Shown: positions 1-5,320 of the stretch, one piece after another
Layout: each line of letters starts with the position of its first letter
How positions within the stretch are numbered: the stretch's first letter is position 1
Assembly (NCBI GenBank): GCA_043743105.1
Contig: JAYTXD010000017.1
Coordinates: forward strand, 1 to 5,395
Reading direction: 5' to 3'
DNA length: 5,395 nt
From: RYN-417 sp043743105
GTDB taxonomy: Bacteria > Patescibacteriota > Saccharimonadia > Saccharimonadales > JACDBH01
Position numbers and translations under genes: made by a program
The notes under the pieces: model-generated
Told to the model about the DNA's origin: nothing
What the model saw: the letters and a program-made list of their open reading frames with translations, nothing else
The model's database searches: none

Positions 1-44
1 CTGTCAATGTATCTACAGATATATCTCCAGAAAAGATAAATCAT
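1..44 (-). CDS. Possible 5' end of a further operon gene, partial, unknown product
   Basis: An ATG on the minus strand at 44 opens a frame that stays open to the window edge (14 full codons, MIYLFWRYICRYID). A GAGG sequence at 49-52 lies 4 bases upstream of the ATG and could act as a ribosome binding site. The start is 13 bases after the stop of the SGNH hydrolase gene on the same strand, which fits a third operon member. The visible residues are hydrophobic and aromatic, so a membrane protein is possible, but the product cannot be named. So short an open frame could also be chance. Confidence 0.35.
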   Translation of the reverse strand, partial: MIYLFWRYICRYID

Positions 45-57
45 TCAACCTCAAAGA

Positions 58-942
58 TCATCTAGCCAAAACCAGCGTATTTGATTTGCGGGGGCTATAC
101 TTTTGTAGCACCTCATAAGTACGAACGATTGTATCGGCTATTGTTTTTTGACCCTCATCATTAGGATGAAACGGTGCGCGTTGTTGCAAGCCTTGTATCC
201 ACGAAGTACTACTGCAGAGTTCGTGCCCGCTAAAGTTAATTGGCGTAAAGTTAGAAAACCTATAGCTCGAGGAGGCGTCTGCAAGCGCTTGGTCTAGCTT
301 ATCACTTTGGGCGTTCCACCATGCTTGTTCGGTTGCGGTAATGCCTGGTATAGCAGTACAGTCGTTTGAGGATGCAAATACGTGATAGTAACTTGTAACC
401 ATAACAGTTGGTGTTGCTAAACTATAGTTCATAACGATGCTCTGCAGAGCAGTCTTAACAGAAGCTGTAACGTTTTTTAGGTTTGTATTAACCTGGATAG
501 TATCACTGTCACTGCCACAATACACTGCAACACAACGTGCCAAAATATCGGTCCAGCCTATGTCGTTTGCGCCAATAGTTAGTGTAATTAGCGTTGGCTT
601 GGGGCCTGCAAATAGCTGGTCTAGCTGTGGCTTTACGGAAAGACTATTAACGAGTTGCGCACCCATAATTCCATTGTTAGCAGTAGCGCCACTACATGCA
701 TAACTCGTAAGCTTCATATTTAACGATTCGGCAACAAGGCTAGGATAAGACTCATTATGCCTGTCACAAGCGCTAGAATCGCTGGACGATTCAAGCCCAG
801 CGCCTGCTGATATCGAATCACCAAGTGCTACATACAATGGTCGAGATTCATGCATTTGTGGCTTAGTGTCTTTGCCGTTAAGAAGAAATAAGGCTACCGC
901 GCTGAGTACAAGTATCGGAATGACTAATAACTGCTTTTTCAT
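58..942 (-). CDS. Secreted or membrane-anchored SGNH/GDSL esterase-lipase (SEST-like)
   Basis: This 294-aa protein is a predicted exported SGNH-fold hydrolase that cleaves an ester (lipid, acyl or acetyl group) outside the membrane; the substrate is unknown. Residues 1-22 are two lysines plus a hydrophobic stretch, forming a signal peptide or N-terminal anchor, with no lipobox cysteine. Block I is GDSIS, with nucleophile Ser43. Block II is the CSGAT glycine (Gly85), block III is GAND (124-127) and block V is HPND (His259). The usual Asp three residues before the His is Ala256. Streptomyces scabies-type esterases likewise lack this Asp and use a backbone carbonyl instead. Six cysteines (59, 83, 137, 142, 195, 243) could make three disulfides, as in that family, which supports an extracytoplasmic location. 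The ATG overlaps the ybaK-like stop (ATGA), no Shine-Dalgarno is visible, and translation is probably coupled. Confidence 0.88.
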   Translation of the reverse strand: MKKQLLVIPILVLSAVALFLLNGKDTKPQMHESRPLYVALGDSISAGAGLESSSDSSACDRHNESYPSLVAESLNMKLTSYACSGATANNGIMGAQLVNSLSVKPQLDQLFAGPKPTLITLTIGANDIGWTDILARCVAVYCGSDSDTIQVNTNLKNVTASVKTALQSIVMNYSLATPTVMVTSYYHVFASSNDCTAIPGITATEQAWWNAQSDKLDQALADASSSYRFSNFTPINFSGHELCSSTSWIQGLQQRAPFHPNDEGQKTIADTIVRTYEVLQKYSPRKSNTLVLAR

Positions 943-1427
943 GCGCCTATATCTGCAGTAGTTGGCTTTACGAGCATTATATAGTCTTGAGATTTCATGC
1001 CAATCGAGTAGTTGCGGCCTGCATTAAAAATAATTTTATCGGCTTCGAGAAGTTTGCTGTCACAGACCACCTCTATATTAAACAAGTTGCCAAACGGTGG
1101 TACACCACCAGGCTTAACGCCGTCTGTAACTGCATCTACTTCTTCTTCAGTCGCAAAACGTATGTCATTTGAGTGGAGTAATTGCTTCACTTTTGAGCTA
1201 TCAAACTTTTGGCTGCCAGGCATTACAAGCATGACAAACTTTTTGCCAACGCCCGATACTTTAACGCGCAATATTATCGCTTTTGCGCCCTGGTCTAGCG
1301 TGTAGTCTGGCCTGAGGCGTGCGGCTTCTTCGCTTGTTCGCACTTGTTCGTGTTCAAATGTTTCAAACCAGCAGTTGTGTACTGCTAGTAAGTCAGTAAT
1401 TTTTTTGGCTATAGGGTGTTCGCTCAC
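939..1427 (-). CDS. YbaK/ProX-type Cys-tRNA(Pro)/Pro-tRNA deacylase-like protein
   Basis: The 162-aa product matches the YbaK/EbsC/ProX editing-domain family, single-domain enzymes that hydrolyse mischarged aminoacyl-tRNA in trans in the cytoplasm. Visible features are the HPIAKKI N-terminal helix, the GAKAIIL strand with the conserved Lys (Lys49), the GGVPPFG loop (107-113) and the C-terminal NAGRNYSIG segment. About 160 aa is the normal family length. I chose the GTG at 1427 because family similarity begins there and a -10-like TATACT ends 7 bases upstream. The frame is open back to an ATG at 1616, but those 63 codons run through palindromes and the tRNA terminator and look non-coding. The gene overlaps the SGNH gene by 4 bp. 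Which tRNA it edits (Pro, Cys-Pro, Ala or other) cannot be told from sequence alone. Confidence 0.88.
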   Translation of the reverse strand: MSEHPIAKKITDLLAVHNCWFETFEHEQVRTSEEAARLRPDYTLDQGAKAIILRVKVSGVGKKFVMLVMPGSQKFDSSKVKQLLHSNDIRFATEEEVDAVTDGVKPGGVPPFGNLFNIEVVCDSKLLEADKIIFNAGRNYSIGMKSQDYIMLVKPTTADIGA

Positions 1428-1434
1428 GAGTTTA

Positions 1435-1462
1435 AGTATAACAGAGGTATAGGTGCACGTAA
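1435..1462 (-). promoter_or_regulatory. Putative promoter of the ybaK-like/SGNH operon
   Basis: The minus strand has TATACT (1435-1440), a good -10 box, and a weak TTACGT -35 candidate (1457-1462) separated by 16 bp. Only 7 bases lie between the -10 box and the GTG at 1427, so transcription would begin at or next to the start codon and the mRNA would be leaderless. No Shine-Dalgarno is present. The -10 box is convincing by position; the -35 box is poor. Confidence 0.45.
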
Positions 1463-1476
1463 GAATGAATGCACTC

Positions 1477-1602
1477 AGGCTTGGGGACTTGACCTGGCTC
1501 CGCGATTTAAATTTAAAAATCGCTAGCAGCCACCTCAAAAACATGTTTTTGAGGCCAAGGGCGGGGTATGTCCACTGGACATACCCGTTCAAGTCCCAGC
1601 CT
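1477..1602. repeat. Multi-branched palindromic element: closing stem with three hairpins
   Basis: About 126 bp fold into a closed multi-branch structure in either strand. The closing stem pairs 1484-1492 with 1589-1597 (9 bp) and, after a 2-base bulge (1482-1483), 1477-1481 with 1598-1602 (5 bp). Inside are three consecutive arms. Arm I is TGGCT (1495-1499) with AGCCA (1528-1532), then GCGATTT (1502-1508) with AAATCGC (1517-1523). Arm II is a perfect 22-bp palindrome at 1533-1554. Arm III is a 10-bp perfect stem, 1564-1573 with 1577-1586, with a 3-base loop. I match it to no known RNA family, riboswitch or insertion sequence. It could be a structured RNA, a MITE-like or REP-like repeat, or a relic of mobile DNA. 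No flanking target duplication or clear promoter of its own is visible. Confidence 0.7.
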
Positions 1603-1612
1603 TGACGCCTGG

Positions 1613-1654
1613 CCAATAAAAATACCCTCTCTTTTGAGAAGGTATTTTTATTGG
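1613..1654 (-). terminator. Terminator of tRNA-Lys, probably bidirectional
   Basis: A 19-bp stem (1613-1631 with 1636-1654) with a 4-base loop follows the tRNA on the minus strand. The 3' arm carries the T-rich segment ATTTTTATT and the 5' arm the matching A-rich segment, so the hairpin has terminator form in both directions. One T-G wobble occurs when read on the minus strand. The outermost pairs include the CCA of the tRNA gene (1652-1654). Confidence 0.8.
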
Positions 1655-1728
1655 AGGGTCAGGAGGGACTTGAACCCTCGACATTCTGCTTAAGAGGCAG
1701 ACGCTCTAACCAACTGAGCTACTGACCC
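1652..1728 (-). tRNA. tRNA-Lys, anticodon CUU, CCA encoded
   Basis: A full cloverleaf reads on the minus strand. The acceptor stem GGGTCAG (1728-1722) pairs with CTGACCC (1662-1656). The D stem is GCTC/GAGC, with an AGTTGGTTA loop. The anticodon stem TCTGC/GCAGA encloses loop CTCTTAA, giving anticodon CTT (1694-1692), which reads lysine codon AAG. The variable loop is ATGTC, and the T stem GAGGG/CCCTC holds the normal TTCAAGT loop. CCA is encoded at 1654-1652. The discriminator base (1655) is U, whereas A73 is the usual lysine identity base in E. coli. All stems are perfect, so the gene appears functional. It probably derives from a transcript starting near 1876. Confidence 0.97.
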
Positions 1729-1742
1729 TCGTCGAAGTGTAA

Positions 1743-1803
1743 TGGTAAGGTTACCGAAGCGCCGACAAAACAAGTTTGCTCGGCACTGCTGGTATCCTTA
1801 CCA
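1743..1803 (-). other. Long rod-like hairpin in the tRNA leader
   Basis: The segments 1743-1755 and 1791-1803 pair over 13 bp with one mismatch (1751/1795). Inside, AGC (1758-1760) pairs with GCT (1788-1790), GCCGA (1761-1765) with TCGGC (1780-1784), and CAAA (1766-1769) with TTTG (1775-1778), leaving a 5-base loop. The result is a nearly continuous 61-nt rod lying 14 bases before the mature tRNA 5' end. No T-run follows it, so it is not an obvious terminator. It may be a processing signal or a small structured RNA. The bacterial SRP RNA domain IV motif is absent. It would be transcribed if the promoter at 1883-1911 is used. Confidence 0.6.
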
Positions 1804-1818
1804 AGCCTTCTACTCTCG

Positions 1819-1855
1819 AATGAACAAACGGCCGAGGCGGCCTGGTTTATTCATT
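1819..1855 (-). terminator. Hairpin after the histidine kinase gene, possible terminator or attenuator
   Basis: AATGAA (1819-1824) pairs with TTCATT (1850-1855), AAAC (1826-1829) with GTTT (1845-1848), and GGCCG (1830-1834) with CGGCC (1838-1842) around a 3-base loop, with small bulges. The GC-rich core followed by T-rich sequence resembles an intrinsic terminator in both directions, though the T-run is interrupted. It lies 70 bp after the kinase stop but also downstream of a putative promoter (1883-1911), so it could attenuate the tRNA transcript rather than only end the kinase mRNA. Confidence 0.55.
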
Positions 1856-1882
1856 AGGTAAAACGGGGAACTTCAAGTGAGA

Positions 1883-1911
1883 ATTTTAACAAATTACCCC
1901 TGTCTTGGCAA
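1883..1911 (-). promoter_or_regulatory. Putative promoter for the tRNA-Lys transcript
   Basis: On the minus strand TTGCCA (-35, 1906-1911) and TAAAAT (-10, 1883-1888) are separated by exactly 17 bp. Each box matches the sigma-70 consensus at five of six bases, the best complete promoter in the window. It lies just after the kinase stop codon at 1925 and points at the tRNA. Transcription would start near 1876, giving a leader of about 147 nt that carries both hairpins before the tRNA. Confidence 0.6.
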
Positions 1912-1924
1912 GGGCTGCGCATTT

Positions 1925-3766
1925 TTAAGTTGCTGCAGAATGAGGCTCTATGGAGGTCTGCATGGGTGCTACTGGAGCGAGCGAGGTAGTAGGTGTAACT
2001 GCTTCAGTCTGCACTGTAATAGGCGCCATAGTAGAGTCAGAACTTGTAGACACAACGTTTGGGGTAGCAGGTTGGTTAGAAATATGTGTCGCTGGAACTG
2101 GCTGGGCTAATGCAGCTTTTTGGACCGCAAACATATCGCCCTTGTCGGGTACATACAACGAAAAAGTTGAGCCTTTGCCAACTTCACTCTTTACTTCAAA
2201 ACTGGCGCCTAAAATTTTTGCTAATTTCTTGACGATGTACAACCCTAAGCCAGTACCGTTTGTTGACCGAGTACGATAATCTTCAGTACGGAAGAACTTT
2301 TCGAAGACCTTTTTTTGGTCACTAACTGATATTCCTATGCCTTCGTCCGCAACGCTATATAGAACGCCTTTTTCTTTAGCGCGCACATATAGGGTAATTG
2401 TACCTTTGTCAGAATATTTTATTGCGTTCGTAAGGAAGTTTTGTAAAATTTCGCGGATATACAAACGATTGCTTGCCATAATAAGCGGTGTTGATGGATC
2501 TGACTTAGTTTGTATGTTCATGCCTTTTTCCTTCACGGCAGAGAGATAATCGTCGCCAAGGTTTGCAAGCATCTCGCGTGGGTTAAACTCTTCTACATTC
2601 ATTTCTAGCGTACCCTTCTCGGCCCGCGCGAATGTCGTAAGATCATTGAGCATGTTTGCTAAAAATACTGACTGGTCGTGTGCGGTCTGTAGCGACTTGG
2701 TAATCTTTTCGTTATCGGGCATACGCTTTGCAAGCAGTAACGCATTTGATACGCCAGCCTCAGCGACCGTTACAGGTGTACGCAGCTCATGAGAAATAAC
2801 CGAAATAAACTCATCACGCTCTTCTTCTAATGACTTTTCTCTGGTAATGTCGCGCATGGTAATTACGTAGCCTTCCTCATCGCGCTCTTGGCCAAAAGTT
2901 GAGCGGATAGGAGTAGCTGTAATGCTTAAAGAAGACGTGTCGTCTTGAGTATAACGAATTTTTATGTCTGTTCTAACAATGGGCTTACTGGTTTTGGGTA
3001 AAAGGTCTGGAGTAGTAATAATTTTACCTTTGTCGTCCTCTAGCCTAATAAATCCATCTAGCGGCTTATCGCTCAAAGAGCTATTGGTATTGAATAGCGC
3101 AAGTGCTGCTGCGTTGTAGAGCCTAATTATGCCTTCCTTGTCCAGCACTAGTACGCTTTCTGTCATATTGTTAATAAGCGCTCGCAAACGCTTTTGTTCG
3201 ATAACGGCTTCTTGTATTGTGTCCCGCAGCTGCGCGCGATCCCATTCATAAATTGACTGGATATTGATGTAAAACATACTTACAGCCAAAAATAAAAAGA
3301 AGGTAATGACAATAGTCAGCTGGTTCGTGCTACTTACGTGCTCAACAAAACTCAGGTATATATATTTTGCTATAGTCATGAGCCCAAATATCCCAACACC
3401 TATCCACACACCTTTTTTGCCGTAGTACAGGTTATACAAGAACATAATAATAAAGAGAATGACAACGTAGGGCGTAGAAGCATCGGTGATAAAAATAATG
3501 CCAAAGGCGGCCACTGTCTGGTACAGAGCAATGTGCAAAATCGGGTGCTTGTTAATGCTTTCAAGTTTTGTAGCACCAAAAACAATCATAAGTGCTAAAA
3601 CAGCCCCGATAGCCAAAGACAGTACACGGTAAAGAGTGTGCAGGCTTGGGTCAAGTACCGTGTGGACAATAATAGTCACCACTAACAAAATATGCGAAAA
3701 AAGTACGGCTCGTGTATTTACGGCCAGTTTAATCGGTTTACTTAATTCTTGTGTCGAGCGAATCAT
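1925..3766 (-). CDS. Membrane-bound PAS sensor histidine kinase, orphan in this window
   Basis: The 613-aa protein is a sensor kinase that autophosphorylates on His and passes phosphate to a response regulator; the signal is unknown. Residues about 22-168 hold six predicted membrane segments (near 22-37, 47-63, 77-93, 98-114, 118-137, 150-168) with little outside the membrane. A PAS domain spans about 193-310. HisKA has ISHELRTP with phospho-acceptor His326. The HATPase_c domain shows the N box (NFLTNAIK, 443-450), G1 box (DEGIGIS, 474-480), F box (FEKFF, 488-492) and G2 box (GTGLGL, 504-509), so all catalytic parts are present. Residues 550-613 are a low-complexity Pro/Thr/Ser/Ala tail not typical of the family. 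No response regulator is adjacent, and the gene stands alone between folD and tRNA-Lys. The start follows an AAGAGG sequence 12 bases upstream. Confidence 0.95.
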   Translation of the reverse strand: MIRSTQELSKPIKLAVNTRAVLFSHILLVVTIIVHTVLDPSLHTLYRVLSLAIGAVLALMIVFGATKLESINKHPILHIALYQTVAAFGIIFITDASTPYVVILFIIMFLYNLYYGKKGVWIGVGIFGLMTIAKYIYLSFVEHVSSTNQLTIVITFFLFLAVSMFYINIQSIYEWDRAQLRDTIQEAVIEQKRLRALINNMTESVLVLDKEGIIRLYNAAALALFNTNSSLSDKPLDGFIRLEDDKGKIITTPDLLPKTSKPIVRTDIKIRYTQDDTSSLSITATPIRSTFGQERDEEGYVITMRDITREKSLEEERDEFISVISHELRTPVTVAEAGVSNALLLAKRMPDNEKITKSLQTAHDQSVFLANMLNDLTTFARAEKGTLEMNVEEFNPREMLANLGDDYLSAVKEKGMNIQTKSDPSTPLIMASNRLYIREILQNFLTNAIKYSDKGTITLYVRAKEKGVLYSVADEGIGISVSDQKKVFEKFFRTEDYRTRSTNGTGLGLYIVKKLAKILGASFEVKSEVGKGSTFSLYVPDKGDMFAVQKAALAQPVPATHISNQPATPNVVSTSSDSTMAPITVQTEAVTPTTSLAPVAPMQTSIEPHSAAT

Positions 3767-3777
3767 TAAAAACGCAT

Positions 3778-3803
3778 GCCTCTTATGTTTAGCTCATATT
3801 GTA
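3778..3803 (-). promoter_or_regulatory. Promoter -10 box and ribosome binding site of the kinase gene
   Basis: On the minus strand TACAAT (3798-3803) is a plausible -10 box, with transcription starting near 3791 and a leader of about 25 nt. No good -35 box stands 16-18 bp upstream. AAGAGG (3779-3784) is Shine-Dalgarno-like but lies 12 bases from the kinase ATG at 3766, a long spacing. Between them a 3-codon frame, ATG CGT TTT TAA (3777-3766), ends in TAATG, so its stop shares a base with the kinase start. Confidence 0.45.
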
Positions 3804-3849
3804 CAGCTTTATAGGGCAGGGTGGTAGTGATAAAAGAAAGATTTAAAGG

Positions 3850-3855
3850 TATAAT
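3850..3855 (+). promoter_or_regulatory. -10 box of the folD-murI operon
   Basis: A perfect TATAAT ends 8 bases before the folD ATG at 3864. Transcription would begin around 3861-3863, giving a leaderless or nearly leaderless mRNA. No convincing -35 sequence is seen at the right distance, and no Shine-Dalgarno precedes folD, in keeping with leaderless initiation. The kinase promoter diverges from the same 97-bp gap. Confidence 0.6.
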
Positions 3856-3863
3856 CAACAGAT

Positions 3864-4673
3864 ATGAAAATGCTCAACGGTAAAGAAATTGCGGAGTTCG
3901 TTAAAGAGCGCCAAGCCGCGCAAGTTCGCAATCTGCGTCAAGAGCATAAAATTGTGCCTAAACTAGCCATTATTGTAACGGTTGTCAACCCTATTATTGA
4001 TGTATATATGCGGCTCAAACAACGCTACGGCACGGATATCTTGGTTGATGTCGAAGTACATCGAGTCGACCAAAAAGATGCACCAAAACTCATACAGCGG
4101 CTCAATCAAGATATTAATGTTCATGCAATTATCGTTCAGTTACCACTTGAAGACCCTTTGCAGACAGATACCATTGTAGATTTAGTAGCCCCCAGAAAAG
4201 ATGTTGATGCGCTTGGTAAAAACGCAATCTATGAGCCGGCTACACCGCTTGCCATCCTGTGGCTTTTGGCTGGCTATAATGTTGATCTACAAGGTAAAAA
4301 CATCTTGCTTATTGGTCGCGGCAAACTGGTCGGAGCGCCACTAGAGAAGATTCTGACACATGACGGATATAACGTAAAAGTTGCTACCCGTTCGACCCCA
4401 GATTTGAAAGCCGAGGCACTGCAAGCTGACATTATTATTACTGCAGCTGGTAGTCCGGCAATTTTATTCCCGGACATGATTAAGCACAAAGCAGTAGTAG
4501 TAGATGCTGGTGTTGCGAGTGAGGACGGCAAGACTGTTGGGGATGTTGCGCCAGAAGTATACGAGCGAGATGATCTTACAATTACTCCAGTAAAGGGCGG
4601 GGTAGGCCCACTGACGGTTTGCGCTCTGTTTGATAACGTTATTCGTGCAGTTAACGGGGCAATAAAAGAGTGA
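3864..4673 (+). CDS. folD: Bifunctional methylenetetrahydrofolate dehydrogenase/cyclohydrolase
   Basis: FolD oxidises 5,10-methylene-THF with NAD(P)+ to methenyl-THF, then hydrolyses it to 10-formyl-THF, supplying one-carbon units in the cytoplasm. The catalytic YxxxK motif is present (Tyr48, Lys52), as are VQLPL (91-95), KDVDAL (112-117), the nucleotide-binding GRGKLVGAP (151-159; usually GRSxxVGxP), VVVDAG (211-216) and TPVKGGVGPLT (241-251; usually TPVPGGVGPMT). At 269 aa it is shorter than the usual 280-300 and diverges at several motif positions (Gly for Ser, Lys for Pro), but the catalytic residues are kept. The ATG at 3864 is used here; the ATG at 3870 is an alternative that gives the more typical MLNGKEIA start. 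Its stop overlaps the GTG of murI (GTGA), so the two genes are co-transcribed and probably translationally coupled. Confidence 0.95.
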   Translation: MKMLNGKEIAEFVKERQAAQVRNLRQEHKIVPKLAIIVTVVNPIIDVYMRLKQRYGTDILVDVEVHRVDQKDAPKLIQRLNQDINVHAIIVQLPLEDPLQTDTIVDLVAPRKDVDALGKNAIYEPATPLAILWLLAGYNVDLQGKNILLIGRGKLVGAPLEKILTHDGYNVKVATRSTPDLKAEALQADIIITAAGSPAILFPDMIKHKAVVVDAGVASEDGKTVGDVAPEVYERDDLTITPVKGGVGPLTVCALFDNVIRAVNGAIKE

Positions 4674-5320
4674 TAATCGGTGTTTTCGATTCTGGCGTGG
4701 GTGGGCTTTCCGTTGCGAACGCAATAGAAAAGTCTATTCCACAAGCAAAAGTGGTACTACGTGAAGATAAAAAGAACTTACCCTATGGCAACAAAACACC
4801 AGAGCAGCTGCTTGTACTTGTCCTGCCAATTCTGGAAGAGATGATATCAGATGGATGTGAAGTCATTGTAGTAGCATGCAATACAGTTACTACCAACGTC
4901 ATCGACGAATTACGCCAAAAGTTGCAGGTTCCATTGGTAGGCATGGAACCGATGATAAAACCAGCATCCGAGATAACAAAATCAGGCGTAATAGCAGTGT
5001 TTGCGACGCCTGCTACGCTACGCAGCAAAAGATACGTATGGCTCAAAAATGAATATGCCAAAAATATTACTGTTGTAGAGCCAGATTGTAGCAAATGGGC
5101 CTTAATGATCGAGCAAAACAATATACATCAAAATATAATTCAAAAAAATGTTGACGAAGCGGTGGCTGCTGGGGCAGATGTGATCGTACTGGGCTGTACG
5201 CATTACCACTGGATAGAGGACGAGATTCGGTCGATTATTGGCGCGCGTTCTGTCGAGCTATTGCAGCCTGAAGAACCGGTACTTAAGCAACTTACTAGAG
5301 TGCTCGAACAGCAGCTTTAA
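4670..5320 (+). CDS. murI: Glutamate racemase, short form
   Basis: MurI interconverts L- and D-glutamate without cofactor, providing D-Glu for the peptidoglycan stem peptide, which MurD adds. The sequence shows FDSGVGGLSV (6-15) with Asp7 and Ser8, PYG (38-40), the first catalytic cysteine in ACNT (Cys70), GMEP (91-94; usually GIEP) and the second catalytic cysteine in GCTHYH (Cys176; usually CTHYP). Both cysteines and the substrate-binding motifs are intact. At 216 aa it is clearly shorter than the usual 255-285, and the end lacks the common DSG..A segment. Aspartate racemases share this fold, but the DSGVGG and PYG motifs favour glutamate. The start is GTG at 4670, overlapping the folD stop by 4 bp, with no clear Shine-Dalgarno. 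The 3' end overlaps murD on the other strand by 26 bp. Confidence 0.92.
   Translation: MIIGVFDSGVGGLSVANAIEKSIPQAKVVLREDKKNLPYGNKTPEQLLVLVLPILEEMISDGCEVIVVACNTVTTNVIDELRQKLQVPLVGMEPMIKPASEITKSGVIAVFATPATLRSKRYVWLKNEYAKNITVVEPDCSKWALMIEQNNIHQNIIQKNVDEAVAAGADVIVLGCTHYHWIEDEIRSIIGARSVELLQPEEPVLKQLTRVLEQQL

Noticed and set aside
437..703. Plus-strand 88-codon open frame
   Set aside because: It lies entirely opposite the SGNH hydrolase gene, whose motifs are clear; its translation has no recognisable motif.
1587..1600. GTTCAAGTCC resembling a plus-strand tRNA T loop, suggesting a second tRNA or tmRNA end
   Set aside because: The flanking 5-base segments do not form a T stem and no acceptor or anticodon arm fits; the bases instead pair with 1484-1492.
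1477..1602. Integron attC site
   Set aside because: The GTTRRRY and RYYYAAC core sites are not present at the ends and no integrase is in the window.
1477..1602. Known riboswitch or self-cleaving ribozyme
   Set aside because: I could not match conserved cores of common classes, and the downstream gene's -10 box lies after the element, so it would not be in that mRNA.
1810..1854. 14-codon minus-strand frame (MNKPGRLGRLFIRE)
   Set aside because: It coincides with a terminator-like hairpin and has no Shine-Dalgarno, so the hairpin explains the sequence.
1950..2279. Plus-strand 109-codon open frame
   Set aside because: It is antisense to the kinase C-terminal region; the open frame is explained by the low-complexity tail and HATPase coding on the other strand.
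4274..4744. Minus-strand 156-codon open frame
   Set aside because: It is antisense to folD and the murI start, which carry conserved motifs; no family resemblance in the antisense product.
4783..5121. Minus-strand 112-codon open frame
   Set aside because: It is antisense to murI, including the region of catalytic Cys70; no sign of its own start signals.
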